Positions 33,136 through 43,905 of a stretch of 64,000 nucleotides of DNA are shown here, in pieces. Origin of the DNA: Ifrita kowaldi (lineage: Eukaryota > Chordata > Aves > Passeriformes > Cinclosomatidae); assembly GCA_013398055.1 (NCBI GenBank), contig VZRS01000218.1, positions 116,152 to 180,151 of the forward strand. The letters are read 5' to 3'. Below the pieces are notes generated by a model. The model was not told the origin of the DNA. It searched no databases and saw nothing but the letters and a program-made list of their open reading frames with translations. How positions within the stretch are numbered: position 1 is the stretch's first letter; each line of letters begins with the position of its first letter. The position numbers were made by a program, and so were the translations under genes.

Positions 33136-34833
33136 AGACAGCAGCAGCTGCTGAAGGAAGAGTCAGAACCCACAGCACAGCAAGCACAGAGCCCTCGCCC
33201 CTCGGTTTTAATCCCGGTGGGCTCACACGGCCACAGCAGCTGCCTTGGAGGGCAGAAAGGGTACCTGAAGCCAAGGCTGGCAGTTCAAAGCTCCCAAAGC
33301 AGACCTCGGCCCCATTACAATCTGCCCCATAAAGCTATTTATGTGGTTTGGCAGCACAGCAGCCACAAACAACGTGAGCACACAGATTCCAGGATAGTGA
33401 AAGGGTCAGGATTGATTTTTTTTCAAACAAGTGATTTCTTTGAATTCGACTGCAGTTTCTCCAACACGCTGATGCCAGCCCTGCCACAGAGCACAGGGGG
33501 CTTCCAGCAGTCCCCTCCACTGCAAACAACTCTACCTTGCCCATGGCTGGAGGTTTCTCCTGGAGGAGAGCGTGGCACTGGCAAAACACCGCTTGTTCAC
33601 AGGCAAGTCAACAAAAGAAGTTGTTTTTCAGTGCTGGGATTATTCAGCTCTTGGTACAACCAAAATGACAGGGGAAAAAACAAAAAACAAAATACAGGAA
33701 AACAACTAACAAAAGTAAAATTTACTTTATCAGCCACCCCCCAAAAATCCACATCACACATGACCAGAGGTTGAGAGGGTGTATTAATGGCTGTTGGCAT
33801 AATCCCGCCTGTCCTTCCCCCCTTCCCCAGGTATCCACAGGTAGCTGTGCTCAGGCTCCTGTCTCCCCAGGCTGACCTTGCCCAGCCATCCTGGCAGAAC
33901 CTCCCCACCCCTGGCAATTCCAGCCTTCAAAACAGAGCTGATGTTGCTACATCAAAGTGCAGCAGGGCAGCTACAAACACTGATTAAGTCTGGCCTGTGG
34001 ATTCCCTGGAAAAGCCCGGGTTAACAGGGTTCAAAGCAGGATCAGCAGTGCCCCACTGAACCCCAAACACACTCAGGGGCTCCCAAAAACTCCCATAAGA
34101 ACTGAGCTGAGACAGGAGGATCTCAGAAAAGCCCACCTGGGGTTATTCCAGCATGGAATTCAGCTTTCAATAGGGGTGAAGTTTAGTATCAGCCTCGTCC
34201 TTCTGAGAGGCTAAAAATCTGCTCCCACACCTGAGCACATCAGTCCATCAAGCCAAAGAGTGACAGCAACCCCCAGGGGGAACCCCAAGAGCTGCTGAGC
34301 ACCTCAAAGCAAACCAGGGCACTGCAGGCAAAGCAGTGATTTCCCCAGGAACTGATGAAACAACAGGATTCTGGTTTTGGTTATGGAAACGAAAGCTTTA
34401 AAAGACCTGCTGATGTATTAATTTTAGTCTTCTTAAGGGAAGAATAAATTGTGTGCCCCATTTCTCTGCAGTTTGACCACTCCACCTGGCACCTCAAACC
34501 CTGCAGGTGTCAAGGCCTTTCTTGCTTAATGGCCTAAATAGAAATAATAACATGAATAAATAAAAGAGTGGGGGGGAATTCCTCGTATGTGGCAAGCTAC
34601 GGAGAGAACGGGACTCACAAAGCCTTTCCTGAAGGATGGGAGAGTTACCAACTCCACAATTGTTCATTCTGCAGCCAGGCACCTGCTACTCCACATTCAC
34701 TCACTCCTGGCTATCCTCTGACTGTGAAGGCAGTTTCTACAGCTACCAGAGGATGAAAAAACATACTAAAAACTACACTAAAATAAGAAACGTCATTGCA
34801 ATTGTTTCTGCAGTCTTCTTCCTGACCCAGCAC
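33136..34833. other. Non-coding, nothing recognised
   Basis: About 1.7 kb without identifiable repeats. It has a T8 run near 33417-33424 and A-rich DNA at 33675-33720. No convincing exon is seen. Confidence 0.4.
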
Positions 34834-35097
34834 CACAGAATCAGAGAACCACAGAATCTCCAGAGCTGGAAGGGACCCACAGGGATCATGGATCCTGTCC
34901 TGCACAGACACCCCACCAATCCCACCCTGGGCATCCCTGGCAGCGCTGTCCAAACTCTCCTGGAGCTCTGGCAGCCTCGGGGCTCTGCCCATTCCCTGGG
35001 GAGCCTGGGCAGTGCCCAGCACCCTCTGGGGGAAGATCCTTTCCCTGATATCCAACCTAAACCTGCCCTGGCACAGCTCCAGCTGCTCCCTCAGGTC
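34834..35097 (-). mobile_element. CR1 LINE 3' fragment
   Basis: Antisense copy of the 430/11211 variant with a good 3' end ('caccacagaatcagagaacc', then 'acagaatctccagagctgg'). It follows through 'gcacagacaccccaccaatc' to 'cagctccagctgctccctca'. It closes the 11-kb CR1-poor stretch. Confidence 0.94.
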
Positions 35098-36329
35098 CTA
35101 CATGGAAACATCTTTGAACAAAATAAACCTCCAAAAGAGTTTGACCAAGAGCTCTCAAAAATAAGGCCCTGTTTTCCCTTTTGCAGCGAGGGTGAGCAGT
35201 ACCTGCCAAGCACAGGTAGCCAAATTCCTAGACTTAAAGGATGCAGAGTGCCATGTCTGGCTGACATCCCTCTGGGAAGAAGTGGATTTGCTGCCCCTGC
35301 TCTCAAATCCCTTTCAGAACCAGCCAGGTGACTGAGACAGTCCTTTGCCATCAGCTCTGTCCCAGTTATCCCCATCCAGGACACCCCAACATGCCTCACT
35401 GCTGGGAGAGCCTGGCCCCAAAGGTGACAAGCTGAATAATTTAAAACAAACCCTGAGAAAATACTCCTTGTTAAGGCTGGTAACAAACTTAATTTGGGGA
35501 AGTATGGGCAAACAGGGCAAATTGGGGTTGACCAAAAGTGAGTAACAAAAATGTAGTCACCTCGTAGGAAAAGGTTTGTCTTCTTTCCAAGTGAGACACA
35601 AGATCCCAAGGACTATCTCAACCGCTATTACAGAATCACCTGACTTTGAAAGTATGACCTTTTTTATATCCTTTTCCTACCCTGTACTTCATTCAAAATA
35701 ATCCAGAGTTCTCTGCCTCTCATCACAAGTGCCTGCTTCTCATCTTTGCACTGCAGGAAACATCACAGGCTAAAAAACTTACTTTAGAAACAGGCTTTTA
35801 AAGAATTCCTAAGTGCAAGAACTGCATTTAAAGAAAGAGCAGAAATGAGAGGAATGTACTTGGCAGGGACACTGACCTAGCAGGAACTTCAACTTGAACC
35901 CCAAGTTGAAGCACAAAACAATTCTTCTCTTTTGAGGGTACAATAAAACCCTTGTACAGAAAGTCCCAACTATTTGATGCTCCAGAAAGAGAAAACTTCA
36001 CAGGTTTAGTGGGAGCAGACTGAAAACTTTCAAGGACCTCAGAATGATACTATTCCTAGAGGAAATCCAGGACAGGCTCAGCTCCCATGTAGGCACGAAC
36101 AGGAAAGCAGGTGGAATAGGTGTTCTGTGGTGGGCTGGGGAAAGAACAGTGAACAGAGTCATGGCCAGTTCCCATCTGCTGGAGTTCCCAGCTCCTCTAA
36201 CTGAGTTTACTCCACAGCCAACCCCAAAGTCCCCCCCAAAACTGGCGGACCAGACTGCTCAGGCCTCTAAATTCCCAGTGTAGAATAATCCAGTAAAACC
36301 AGAGCACCAGACAGGTAAGGCAAAGCAGG
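35098..36329. other. Non-coding, nothing recognised
   Basis: Balanced to AT-rich sequence. No repeat or exon is recognised. Confidence 0.4.
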
Positions 36330-36471
36330 GCTCCCTGGAAGTGTTCCAGGCTGGGCTGGACAGGGCTTGGAGCAGCCTGGGACAGTAGAAGGTGTCCCTG
36401 CCCATGGCAGGGGTGGGATGGGATGGGCTTTAAGGCCCCTTCCCACCCAAACCATTCCACGACTCTGTGAT
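36330..36471 (+). mobile_element. CR1 LINE 3' fragment
   Basis: Sense terminal 140 bp: 'ctccctggaagtgttccagg', 'gtgtccctgcccatggcagg', 'cttcccacccaaaccattcc', ending 'acgactctgtga'. Confidence 0.92.
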
Positions 36472-36609
36472 ACACCACATCCAGATGTTCTTCCACAGCC
36501 AATATCCGCCGTGGCCCCGCCCCGCTGAAGGAGGGCTGGAATCTACCCCCACAGCCCCTGTGTTTATTTGAAATGATGCTCTTGCCCCCAGATAACTTCC
36601 CCAGACAGC
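36472..36609. other. Short non-coding spacer
   Basis: Spacer between a CR1 end and the CNE-like tract. Nothing is recognised. Confidence 0.4.
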
Positions 36610-37170
36610 CTCATTACGGCCAGAAAGTAGGTCAGTGTCATTTAAAGCCGGCTTGAAATGCATCCCCACAGAAACTTCTTAATCTTTAAAAAGAGAACGC
36701 ATCAAATATTTATCGGGCGGCGCAAAACGCTGGGAGACGCTCACGGGGAGAGCTCTTCTGTGCGCTGCATGAAATGGCTTTCCGTGCCTCACCGAGCCCT
36801 GGAGTAGGGGAGGAGAGTGGCTGGGTGCAGATAAAGCCCCGTACAAAAGTCCTTATCTGCCCAGCAAATCACAGTACGTGACTCCCTAACTCGTTCTCCC
36901 GGTGCCATGTGATCCCGGAGCTTTCTGCCTCCTCCGGGAGCTCCTCTCAGCCCTAATGATCCCTGCTGCAGATTTTCCCCTATCAGCCAGGCAGCTCATT
37001 CTTAAAACTTCAATATTCCTAATTATCGAACATTCAGCCCTGCAAAATGTAGCTGAAATTTGCATCTCTGCAAGAGTGGCTCTGAAGAAAGGATGGAGCA
37101 TTTGCATTCAGACTGGTTAATTCCTGCAAGATAACATTTCATAAACAAAATGCTTCATTGAACATGGAGA
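36610..37170. promoter_or_regulatory. CNE-like tract with GATA inverted repeat and two POU octamers
   Basis: Repeat-free sequence with several strong motifs. An inverted GATA pair (AGATAA at 36829-36834, TTATCT at 36853-36858) is embedded in a longer imperfect inverted repeat, 36821-36864. There are two perfect octamers ATTTGCAT (37058-37065 and 37100-37107). AT-rich homeobox-like words include 'cctaattatcgaacattc' and 'aaatatttatcggg'. Motif density and the absence of transposons suggest an enhancer. Conservation was not tested. Confidence 0.45.
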
Positions 37171-37489
37171 TTTTCAGCTTTTACAAAGGAAAGTGAACTT
37201 TAAACAAATACAAATCAGTTGAGTGATTAACTTTAAGTGTTTTGGTTTTTTAAAACTAATCTTTATGTATAACTAGTATCAGCAGAACAATCTTTACTGA
37301 TTAAAGAAGCGAACGACAGTGAAACTCAAGCCACTGAATATTAAGGAGGGAGGTAGAAGGAGACTGCAAGGAATCATTTAAGGTCAATAGGAGAGGGAAA
37401 AAAAAAAACCCGAAACACAAAAAAACCCTATAAAAAAGTCCCACACTACTCACAGCACAGTCAGTCTGGGCAAGGTGAGCACCACGGGT

Positions 37490-37750
37490 TACGTAAGGCA
37501 AGTTTAAATCGTGGCCAGCGTTCACACGTTAAGGAGTGAAACTAAACTCGCTTTCCCCCGCCCCCCAAAGCTTTGTCATAATCCTAAATGTTATCTTAAT
37601 TAGCCTAATTTTCTTAATTATACTTCGCAGCGACTCGAGCCTTCGCAGCACAATTCCAGCGCTTTTTTCCAGCTTTGTTCCAGCGCTGGAAGAGGCGGCG
37701 ACTCCTCTGCCAAAAGCCAAAGGGCACGTGACGCCTCCCAGCTCGGTCCT
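37490..37750. promoter_or_regulatory. CNE-like homeodomain-site cluster
   Basis: Between 37596 and 37620 there are three TAAT cores in succession (TTAATTAG, CTAATTTT, TTAATTA). They are preceded by 'gtcataatcctaaatg' with a TAATCC bicoid-type site and followed by CpG-containing DNA ('agcgactcgagccttcgcag'). Closely spaced homeodomain sites of this kind are common in developmental enhancers. Confidence 0.42.
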
Positions 37751-38329
37751 GACTGGATCTGCACAGCCTCCTGCTCCCCTCACCGCGGGGAAAAGCCAGA
37801 TCCAGCCCCTTTCCCCACCTCCAGGGAGCTGCTTGCTCCTCTGGAGCACACCAGCATGGTGCCCGTGGCACGAGGGGCACCGGCAGCCCACCGGCTTCTC
37901 CTGCTCCACGTGTGCACAGGAGCTGCTGGTCCCAACCCCAGACTCAAGAGGGAGACCATTGAGAGAGCCCAGAAAACAAAGCTCGAGGTCTTTGCCCTGT
38001 GTCCAGGGCTCAGACTGATTTAGCCACTGGAAGTTTTCTCCCACCTGGGTATTCTCCTTCTCCAAAAGCTGTTTCTTGTTCCCTGGGGAATCTTACTCCC
38101 AACCACAAGAAGAGAGGAGGCAGTGAGGGGGGAAGAAGCCACACTTCCCTTAGCCAACTTAAACCTCCTCCGTCTCCTTTCACCTTGTTCGGCGAAAAGC
38201 CCTCGGTGCCCGACACTTCTCGCAAAAGCTTTGCAGAGTGAAATGAAAAATCAAAAAAGCACAGAAAGAAACCCAACCCAAACCACTTCCATTCATCTGC
38301 GCCGCAACAACTTCATGGCACAGCTCCTA
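37751..38329. other. Non-coding, nothing recognised
   Basis: Moderate-GC sequence between two CNE-like tracts. Open frames here show no domain. Confidence 0.4.
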
Positions 38330-38580
38330 AAACATCCCATTAGTGCTGGGCTTGGAGAAGATTAGAGAAGAAAGCTTGAACCCACTGAAGCAAAGCTTAA
38401 TAGGCTCTCGAGTTAAGCCAGAGCCTTCCCTTAAACAATGCCCATCATTAGGGATAATTACCTGTAGCTGTATAATCACCGTGGCTATGATAACTGACAT
38501 GAGAAGTCCAGATGTCATCTTTGGCAAGGGTTGGGAAATATTTCTGTTCCTCATTATGCAACTGACTCTTGAAAGAGAAA
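38330..38580. promoter_or_regulatory. CNE-like tract
   Basis: Repeat-free and rich in developmental-factor words: a SOX-like ACAATG near 38435, GGATAATTA (38452-38460), 'gctgtataatcaccgtgg' and 'cctcattatgcaactgac'. One of the most CNE-like sequences in the window by texture. Its role is inferred. Confidence 0.42.
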
Positions 38581-39759
38581 CGAGCAACAGGAACACCGGG
38601 GGTGAAAAGCCACCACGGAACACGGCAGAATTCCAACCCAGCCCTTGGAAATACAGCCAGAGTCAGGACCCAGCACCTAGGAAGGGCACACGGATGTCCA
38701 AGGCCATCCTGCCCAGCTGACACACCCCTGGGTTTTGGTCAGACCGCCCTTCTCAGCACCATTCTAGACAGGGTTGTTGGAAAAACAAAGCTCAAACTGG
38801 TTTTTAGAGCTGAGCCAAAGCAGCAGACCCAGCAGAAGGAGGCGGGAGAAACAAGGGTTTGGTGATGAATTGTAAAGGGAAGCAAGACAAACCAGCAGCA
38901 GGCTTCCACTGAGTAACAGCCCAGCCAGGAAGGACATCAGCGCTTCCCAAACCTCTGGAGAGCTGCTCCTAAAGGAGCCAAGCAATATCCATGGCTGGCT
39001 TTGGACTGCAGGTGGATGTTTAAGGTGTCCCACCACCACAGCGAGAGAAGAGCAGGCGGCCACAGCTGCCCAGCCTCACTCCTGAGACAGGAAAACACTG
39101 AAACAACAATTATCTGATATCTGAAGAGTGGAGCTCCCGAAAAACATCGCTCTGCGTTTGTGTCCCAGGTGAACACCTACGTGCACTCACACAAACACAC
39201 TTCAGTTTCCCAACTTCTCATTCTGCCAACACGTTTCAAAACCTAAGGCTGATACGCTGTGGAAGCAGAGACCACTTTTCTTTCCTTTTTGATAACTGTG
39301 ATGGTTTTAGAGACTTATAAACTTGTTTCAGTTGTGAGGAGAGGGTCGGATCTACCCCTGCTGCCTGCGAACTCCAGCACCCCTACTTATTGCAGTATTT
39401 CTTCCCCCACAAATAAGCAGTTCCTTAAATCTTAGGAGCTGTTCTCTGGCTTTTAGCACTTCAGCCTTACTTGTTAACCCAGCCCTGATTAAACTGAAGT
39501 CACAGAGTAATCTCTCAGAGGCAGAGTTAAGTAAGTCCTTCCACGTGCCCTGTTGCTGTTGGATTATTTGCTTCCCAGCAGCCAGTTCTGACCATAAACT
39601 CAAACAGTCCAAGCACAATTAAAATTCCTCTTACAAAGCTCTGCCTGACACAAAAGTTACCCCAAACTCCCCAAAAACAAATGCATGAGGCACCTTTAAG
39701 CTCAAAAGCAGGTAAGTGAGTAGCTACAGAGCCTCCTGACAGACAGAAAATGCACCATT
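38581..39759. other. Non-coding, nothing recognised
   Basis: Balanced sequence. A donor-like CAG|GTAAGT at about 39709 has no recognisable exon before it. Confidence 0.4.
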
Positions 39760-40050
39760 TGGTAGTGATGAATCACGCCTCCAACCGCAAGACACATTAG
39801 GGATAATCCCCCAGCCGGCACTGAGGTGGATCAATTGACTTTTGTTCCAGCAAAACTGTTCCTTCCTATTAAAAAGCACTTTAAAAAGTCAAAGAGTTTT
39901 CTTAAATATCACTAAAGGCAGCAGCAGAACTGTGCCTGTTCCTGGGAGGTGCACTGCACATCGTTAATGCTCATCAGCATCGATTTAACTAATTAAACAT
40001 CTGGCTAATTACTCCGAAAACACCAACCATGTGCACTGATGCAACAATCA
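39760..40050. promoter_or_regulatory. CNE-like tract with paired TAATTA sites
   Basis: Repeat-free sequence ending in two TAATTA cores (39990-39995 and 40006-40011) 16 bp apart, preceded by 'cagcatcgatttaac' and 'ggatcaattgacttttg'. The texture is that of a homeodomain-responsive element. Confidence 0.4.
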
Positions 40051-40529
40051 GAAAGTCGAGTTTTAGAACGATTGTAGAAACCCGAGATGGTGAAACTTCC
40101 CTGTCAACTCTTGGTAACAGCAGCAGGGCTTTGCAGGGACAGCAGCAGAGGGAGGGGGTCTGGGTGATCATTGATCATTTCAGCACTGCAAAAGGTGTGC
40201 CCACACATCAAACTGGGCTCTGGGGCCGCTGCTGTGGTCCCGAGAGGCCCTGCCCTTACCTGGATGGCTTTGGGAGCTCATTGCTGGCAGTGTCTAGTCC
40301 TCGGGAGAAGGGATTCGAGACAGATCAGTTTCCACGGGAGTGACAGCGGCTCGGAAGAGCTCCAGTGCTTCACCAATACATAGGAGTGGGAAGTGGGGGT
40401 TAAATCATGGCCACCTTGTAAAATCCAGGGCACAGTGACATGCTGAGTTGTATGGGAAGTAATCCAAGAGGGTGGCAGAGTATCTTCCAATGGCTTTTAA
40501 AATGGGAACCTGCAATTAAAGAAAAAGAT
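40051..40529. other. Non-coding, nothing recognised
   Basis: A minus-strand donor-like word (CCAG|GTAAGG, near 40257) has an open frame of a few tens of codons before it but no recognisable peptide. Confidence 0.35.
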
Positions 40530-40740
40530 GTCTGCGTTAGCAAATTAAGATTAACAACCACTTAAATTGTACATTATATAACCTATTTATCCCCTGGATT
40601 AAACTACAATGCTATTTTAGGCATTAAGAGTTGCAGAGAGAGTAATTTTCAGAGTTGTAAATGTTACTTTGATTAATAACCATAAAGATGCAGATTAATA
40701 CTTAACACTATTTGGAAAAAAAACAATTTAAAAAAAAAAA
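40530..40740. promoter_or_regulatory. CNE-like AT-rich tract
   Basis: Strongly AT-rich, repeat-free sequence with 'gcaaattaagattaac', a RUNX-like AACCAC (40556-40561), 'tacattatataacc' and 'gattaataaccataaag'. It ends in A-runs at 40717-40740. Confidence 0.35.
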
Positions 40741-41315
40741 CAACTTTCCAACGACACATTCAAGTCTCAGAAACCCAAAATTCCATGTTAATTCTCATCC
40801 TCCAACAGCACCATATGAAGCCACTTCAGTCCAACAGCTTCCATATTTTAAAAGCCATATGTATGAGTGGTAACTGTACTTCACGCATCTGTTCCCCGAA
40901 GAAGTCTAAAGAAAAATCCCTCAGTGCCAAGAAGTGGTCTTGGAGCAGGAAGGAGAAAACCCACACAATCAATTCCACTCCCACTCTACCCAAGCCTCCA
41001 GCAGATTACTGAGGAGCAGCTCTATACTGCCCCAGAGGGAAAAAAAATCCACCATTCCCAATTATTTTGAAGCTGTATATTAAAGGGAGGGAGAGAGAAC
41101 AGAGGGGAAATAACCCCCAGAGTCAGCAAGCCCTGACCCCTGCCCCCCAAAAAATGGAAGCGTAGAAGCAATAGATACCCTGGCTTGGAGAAACCCCACC
41201 TGAGGCACCCATGCTGACCCAGCCAGCCACCCTTACACCGAAACAACCTGCTCAAGCTCAGTTTGGGGGGGGTCAGGGGTTTTTTGGCACTATACCAAGT
41301 GACATCCACTATTCC
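40741..41315. other. Non-coding, nothing recognised
   Basis: No element is recognised. It includes a G8 run near 41263-41270. Confidence 0.4.
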
Positions 41316-41456
41316 CCATCCTAGGAAGTGTTCCAGACCAGGTTGGACGGGGCTTGGAGCAACCTGGGATAGTGGAAGGTGTCCCTGCCCATGGCAGGGG
41401 GTGGGATGGGATGGGCTCTGAGATTCCTTTCCACTCAAACCATCCTGGGATTCCTG
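41316..41456 (+). mobile_element. CR1 LINE 3' fragment
   Basis: Sense terminal 140 bp with 'ccatcctaggaagtgttcca', 'gtgtccctgcccatggcagg' and 'actcaaaccatcctgggatt'. It is the same length and breakpoint class as 36330 and 42566, as expected for very short 5'-truncated insertions. Confidence 0.92.
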
Positions 41457-42564
41457 GACATCCCTGTTTTACAGGCAGAGTATCTCAGGGAGTCTGCTCC
41501 CAGCCAGCTGACCCAGCTTAAACCTAGCTGTGTCCTTTATGGAGAGCATCCCACAGCCGCAGGTGATTTCCCTTCTTTGCACCACCAAACACCATGGAAC
41601 CAGCAGCCCAGTCCTCCCGGGCACCAGGGCCCAGGGGTGAGCTCCTCTCCTGCCTGGCCAGGCATCACCCAGCGCTGGGATGAGGTCACCCCAACCCATC
41701 CCCACGGATCTGGCTGACTCTGCTCACCCCAAACTGCTCTGGCAGCAGATGCCAAGGAGTGGTGCCCTGCAGCAGCGCTGGGGCGGGGGACGGCTGCGAT
41801 GGGAGCTGTGCTGGGAGCTGCTCCTGCCTTGCACAAGGAGCATCTGGCCACAGCAGGGCTGTGCCACGGCGGTTCAAGCAGTGCTGGCTGTTCCTGGAAG
41901 AGCTCTCAGCACGCTCGGGTTTGTGTGCTCCTTTCCAAGAAGCAAAACCAGGCCTGAGACTTCCAGCACCGGCACAGTCACCCAGGATGGGCTTTCTGAG
42001 GTTAGGAAAGTGCCCCAGCAGGCACTGCTGAACACAGCCCCTTCCTCGCTGCGCTTCATTAAAAGCCCCCTTTAATTGGCTGTTTCTCTGCAGCCCAAGT
42101 GTCTCAGCATCACCACTCTCCAAGTTCCTCTCTGCCCATCTTGCATTCTTAGAGACCTGGAACGCGTTCCGTGGTACGCGTCAAATTCAAGAGAAAATCG
42201 CTTAAATGTCATTTCTAACCCCTGCAGGTCTCTGCCATCCCAAATGTTCAAGATGTTCCAGTCCCATTAATCAGCACATCCTGCTAAACAGAGCTGGGTC
42301 AGCTTAGACCAGGCATTAGCAAGATACTAACATAATTTATTTCCATTAGAACCAGCAGGTACTGTTGTAGCATAAGCCATCTCAGCTGCAGACAAGAAGG
42401 ATTTGGAGTGCAGTTACCAGATTTCCGCGTCCTCATTTTCCCAGCACAAGAATGAAAATGTGAGCATGAACAGTGGGAAGTTTCCCAAAGGAAATGGACT
42501 GAATCAGTGGCACCAAATCCATTCAACAGCACCACTGAACGGTTTAATCTATTCCCACTTCTGC
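41457..42564. other. Non-coding, nothing recognised
   Basis: GC-richer at 41.7-42.0 kb with overlapping open frames on both strands and no recognisable domain. A plus-strand gene is not supported. Confidence 0.4.
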
Positions 42565-42700
42565 CCCATCCCTGGAAGTGTCCAAGGCCGGGGGTTTCGA
42601 GCAGCCTGGGATAGTGGGAAGCGTCCCTGCCCATGGCAGCAGGTGGAATGAGATGGGCTTTATGGTCCCTTCCAACCACTCTGTGATTCCACGATTCTCT
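42565..42700 (+). mobile_element. CR1 LINE 3' fragment
   Basis: Sense terminal 135 bp: 'catccctggaagtgtccaag', 'gcgtccctgcccatggcagc', 'ggtcccttccaaccactctg', ending in octamer-like 'tgattccacgattctc'. Confidence 0.92.
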
Positions 42701-43549
42701 CAACGACACAGCAGTCACGTTCCAAACGACCTCCCCCAAACTCTAACTTTCAGGTAGCCCTTGCATTGATCTCAGTGCAGACCCAAGAGCCGCTGCCAGG
42801 CCTCCACCTGCAACAATTCTCGTGTAAATTTGTCCTTTTACCACTGTCCCAAGGAAAACACTCCTTAAATTAAAAGAAGTGAAACGCTGTCTGTCCCTGT
42901 GCCTCGGCTATCTGGAGGTCTGGAGGGTTTTCCAAGCCAATTATCTCGTTGGAAAAAAACCAAAAAAGATTAACAAGAAAAACAAACCCAAGTTTGTTTA
43001 ACTTCTACTCCAGTGCCTCCCAGGACAACGGCGATCACCTCTGGCCTGAGGAATAGCGAGTGCACCCCGAGCATCATTCCAGAGGCACATTCCCCTCTGG
43101 CACCGGCTCAGGAACCTCAGACCCCACTGCCTTGGCCAGACAGGTCACAGCAGGGCTCACCCCTGGGTTTTGGGGGGCCGGGGGCACATCAGGCTTTGCT
43201 GGCAGCAGAGCCGGGCACGGACGGCCGCTGCCAGCAGAGCATGCCACGAGCGCCGGGATTGCTGCTGGCTGCGGGAATTGTCCTGGCAGACAGCAGGCAG
43301 GGCCACGGGGGCTGTGCCAGGGTTGGCACTTCCCTGGGCACAGGGCAAAGGGAGGGCTCGGGGGAGCATCCACAGACCTGGGAGTGCGGGACGTGCCGAG
43401 CGGAACTGTAGGCACGAATAAGCAGGCGTGTAAAACATTATTGGATCGGCACTGGGATCATCAAGCCTCCTGCCTTGCAGGAGAATTTTCAGAGTCTGGT
43501 CACTGCTGGATTTTTAACAAACTCGGGAACGGGAGCACAAGGAACCACC
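42701..43549. other. Non-coding, nothing recognised
   Basis: GC-rich at 43.0-43.4 kb with overlapping open frames on both strands. No domain or paired splice signals were identified. Confidence 0.4.
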
Positions 43550-43905
43550 TGTTTATTTCAGCCTGGAGAAGAGAAGGCTGTGTGGACACCTCAAAGCGAC
43601 ATTCCACTACCTGAGGGGGCTGTGAGGAAGCTGGAGAGGGACTCTGCATCAGGAACTGCAGTGAGGGGACAAGGAACAGTGGTACAAACGGAAAAGAGTG
43701 GAAGGTTAGGTTATATATTAGGAACAAACGTTTTACTATGAGGGTGGTGAGACACTGGCACAGGTTGCCCAAGAAGCTGTGGATGCCCCAGCCCAGGAAG
43801 GCCAGGTTGGATGGGACTTGAAGCAATTTGGTATAGGGGAAGGAGGGTGGAACAAGATGATCTTTAAGGTCCCTTCCAAGCCCTCATGGTTCTGTGATTC
43901 TGTGG
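43550..43905 (+). mobile_element. CR1 LINE 3' fragment, older copy
   Basis: Sense CR1 of about 355 bp, more diverged than its neighbours: 'cagcctggagaagagaaggc', 'ggttaggttatatattagga', 'ctatgagggtggtgagacac', 'ggtcccttccaagccctcat', ending in two octamers ('ggttctgtgattctgtgg'). Confidence 0.93.

Noticed and set aside
34636..35331. 231-codon plus-strand open frame
   Set aside because: Its middle third is the CR1 copy at 34834-35097. The flanks have no recognisable domain.
40257..40330. Minus-strand donor CCAG|GTAAGG with an open frame before it
   Set aside because: Only a short, unrecognised peptide, with in-frame stops in the other phases. No acceptor identified.
43060..43614. 184-codon plus-strand frame
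   Set aside because: It overlaps equally open frames in other phases and on the other strand, and ends inside a CR1 copy.
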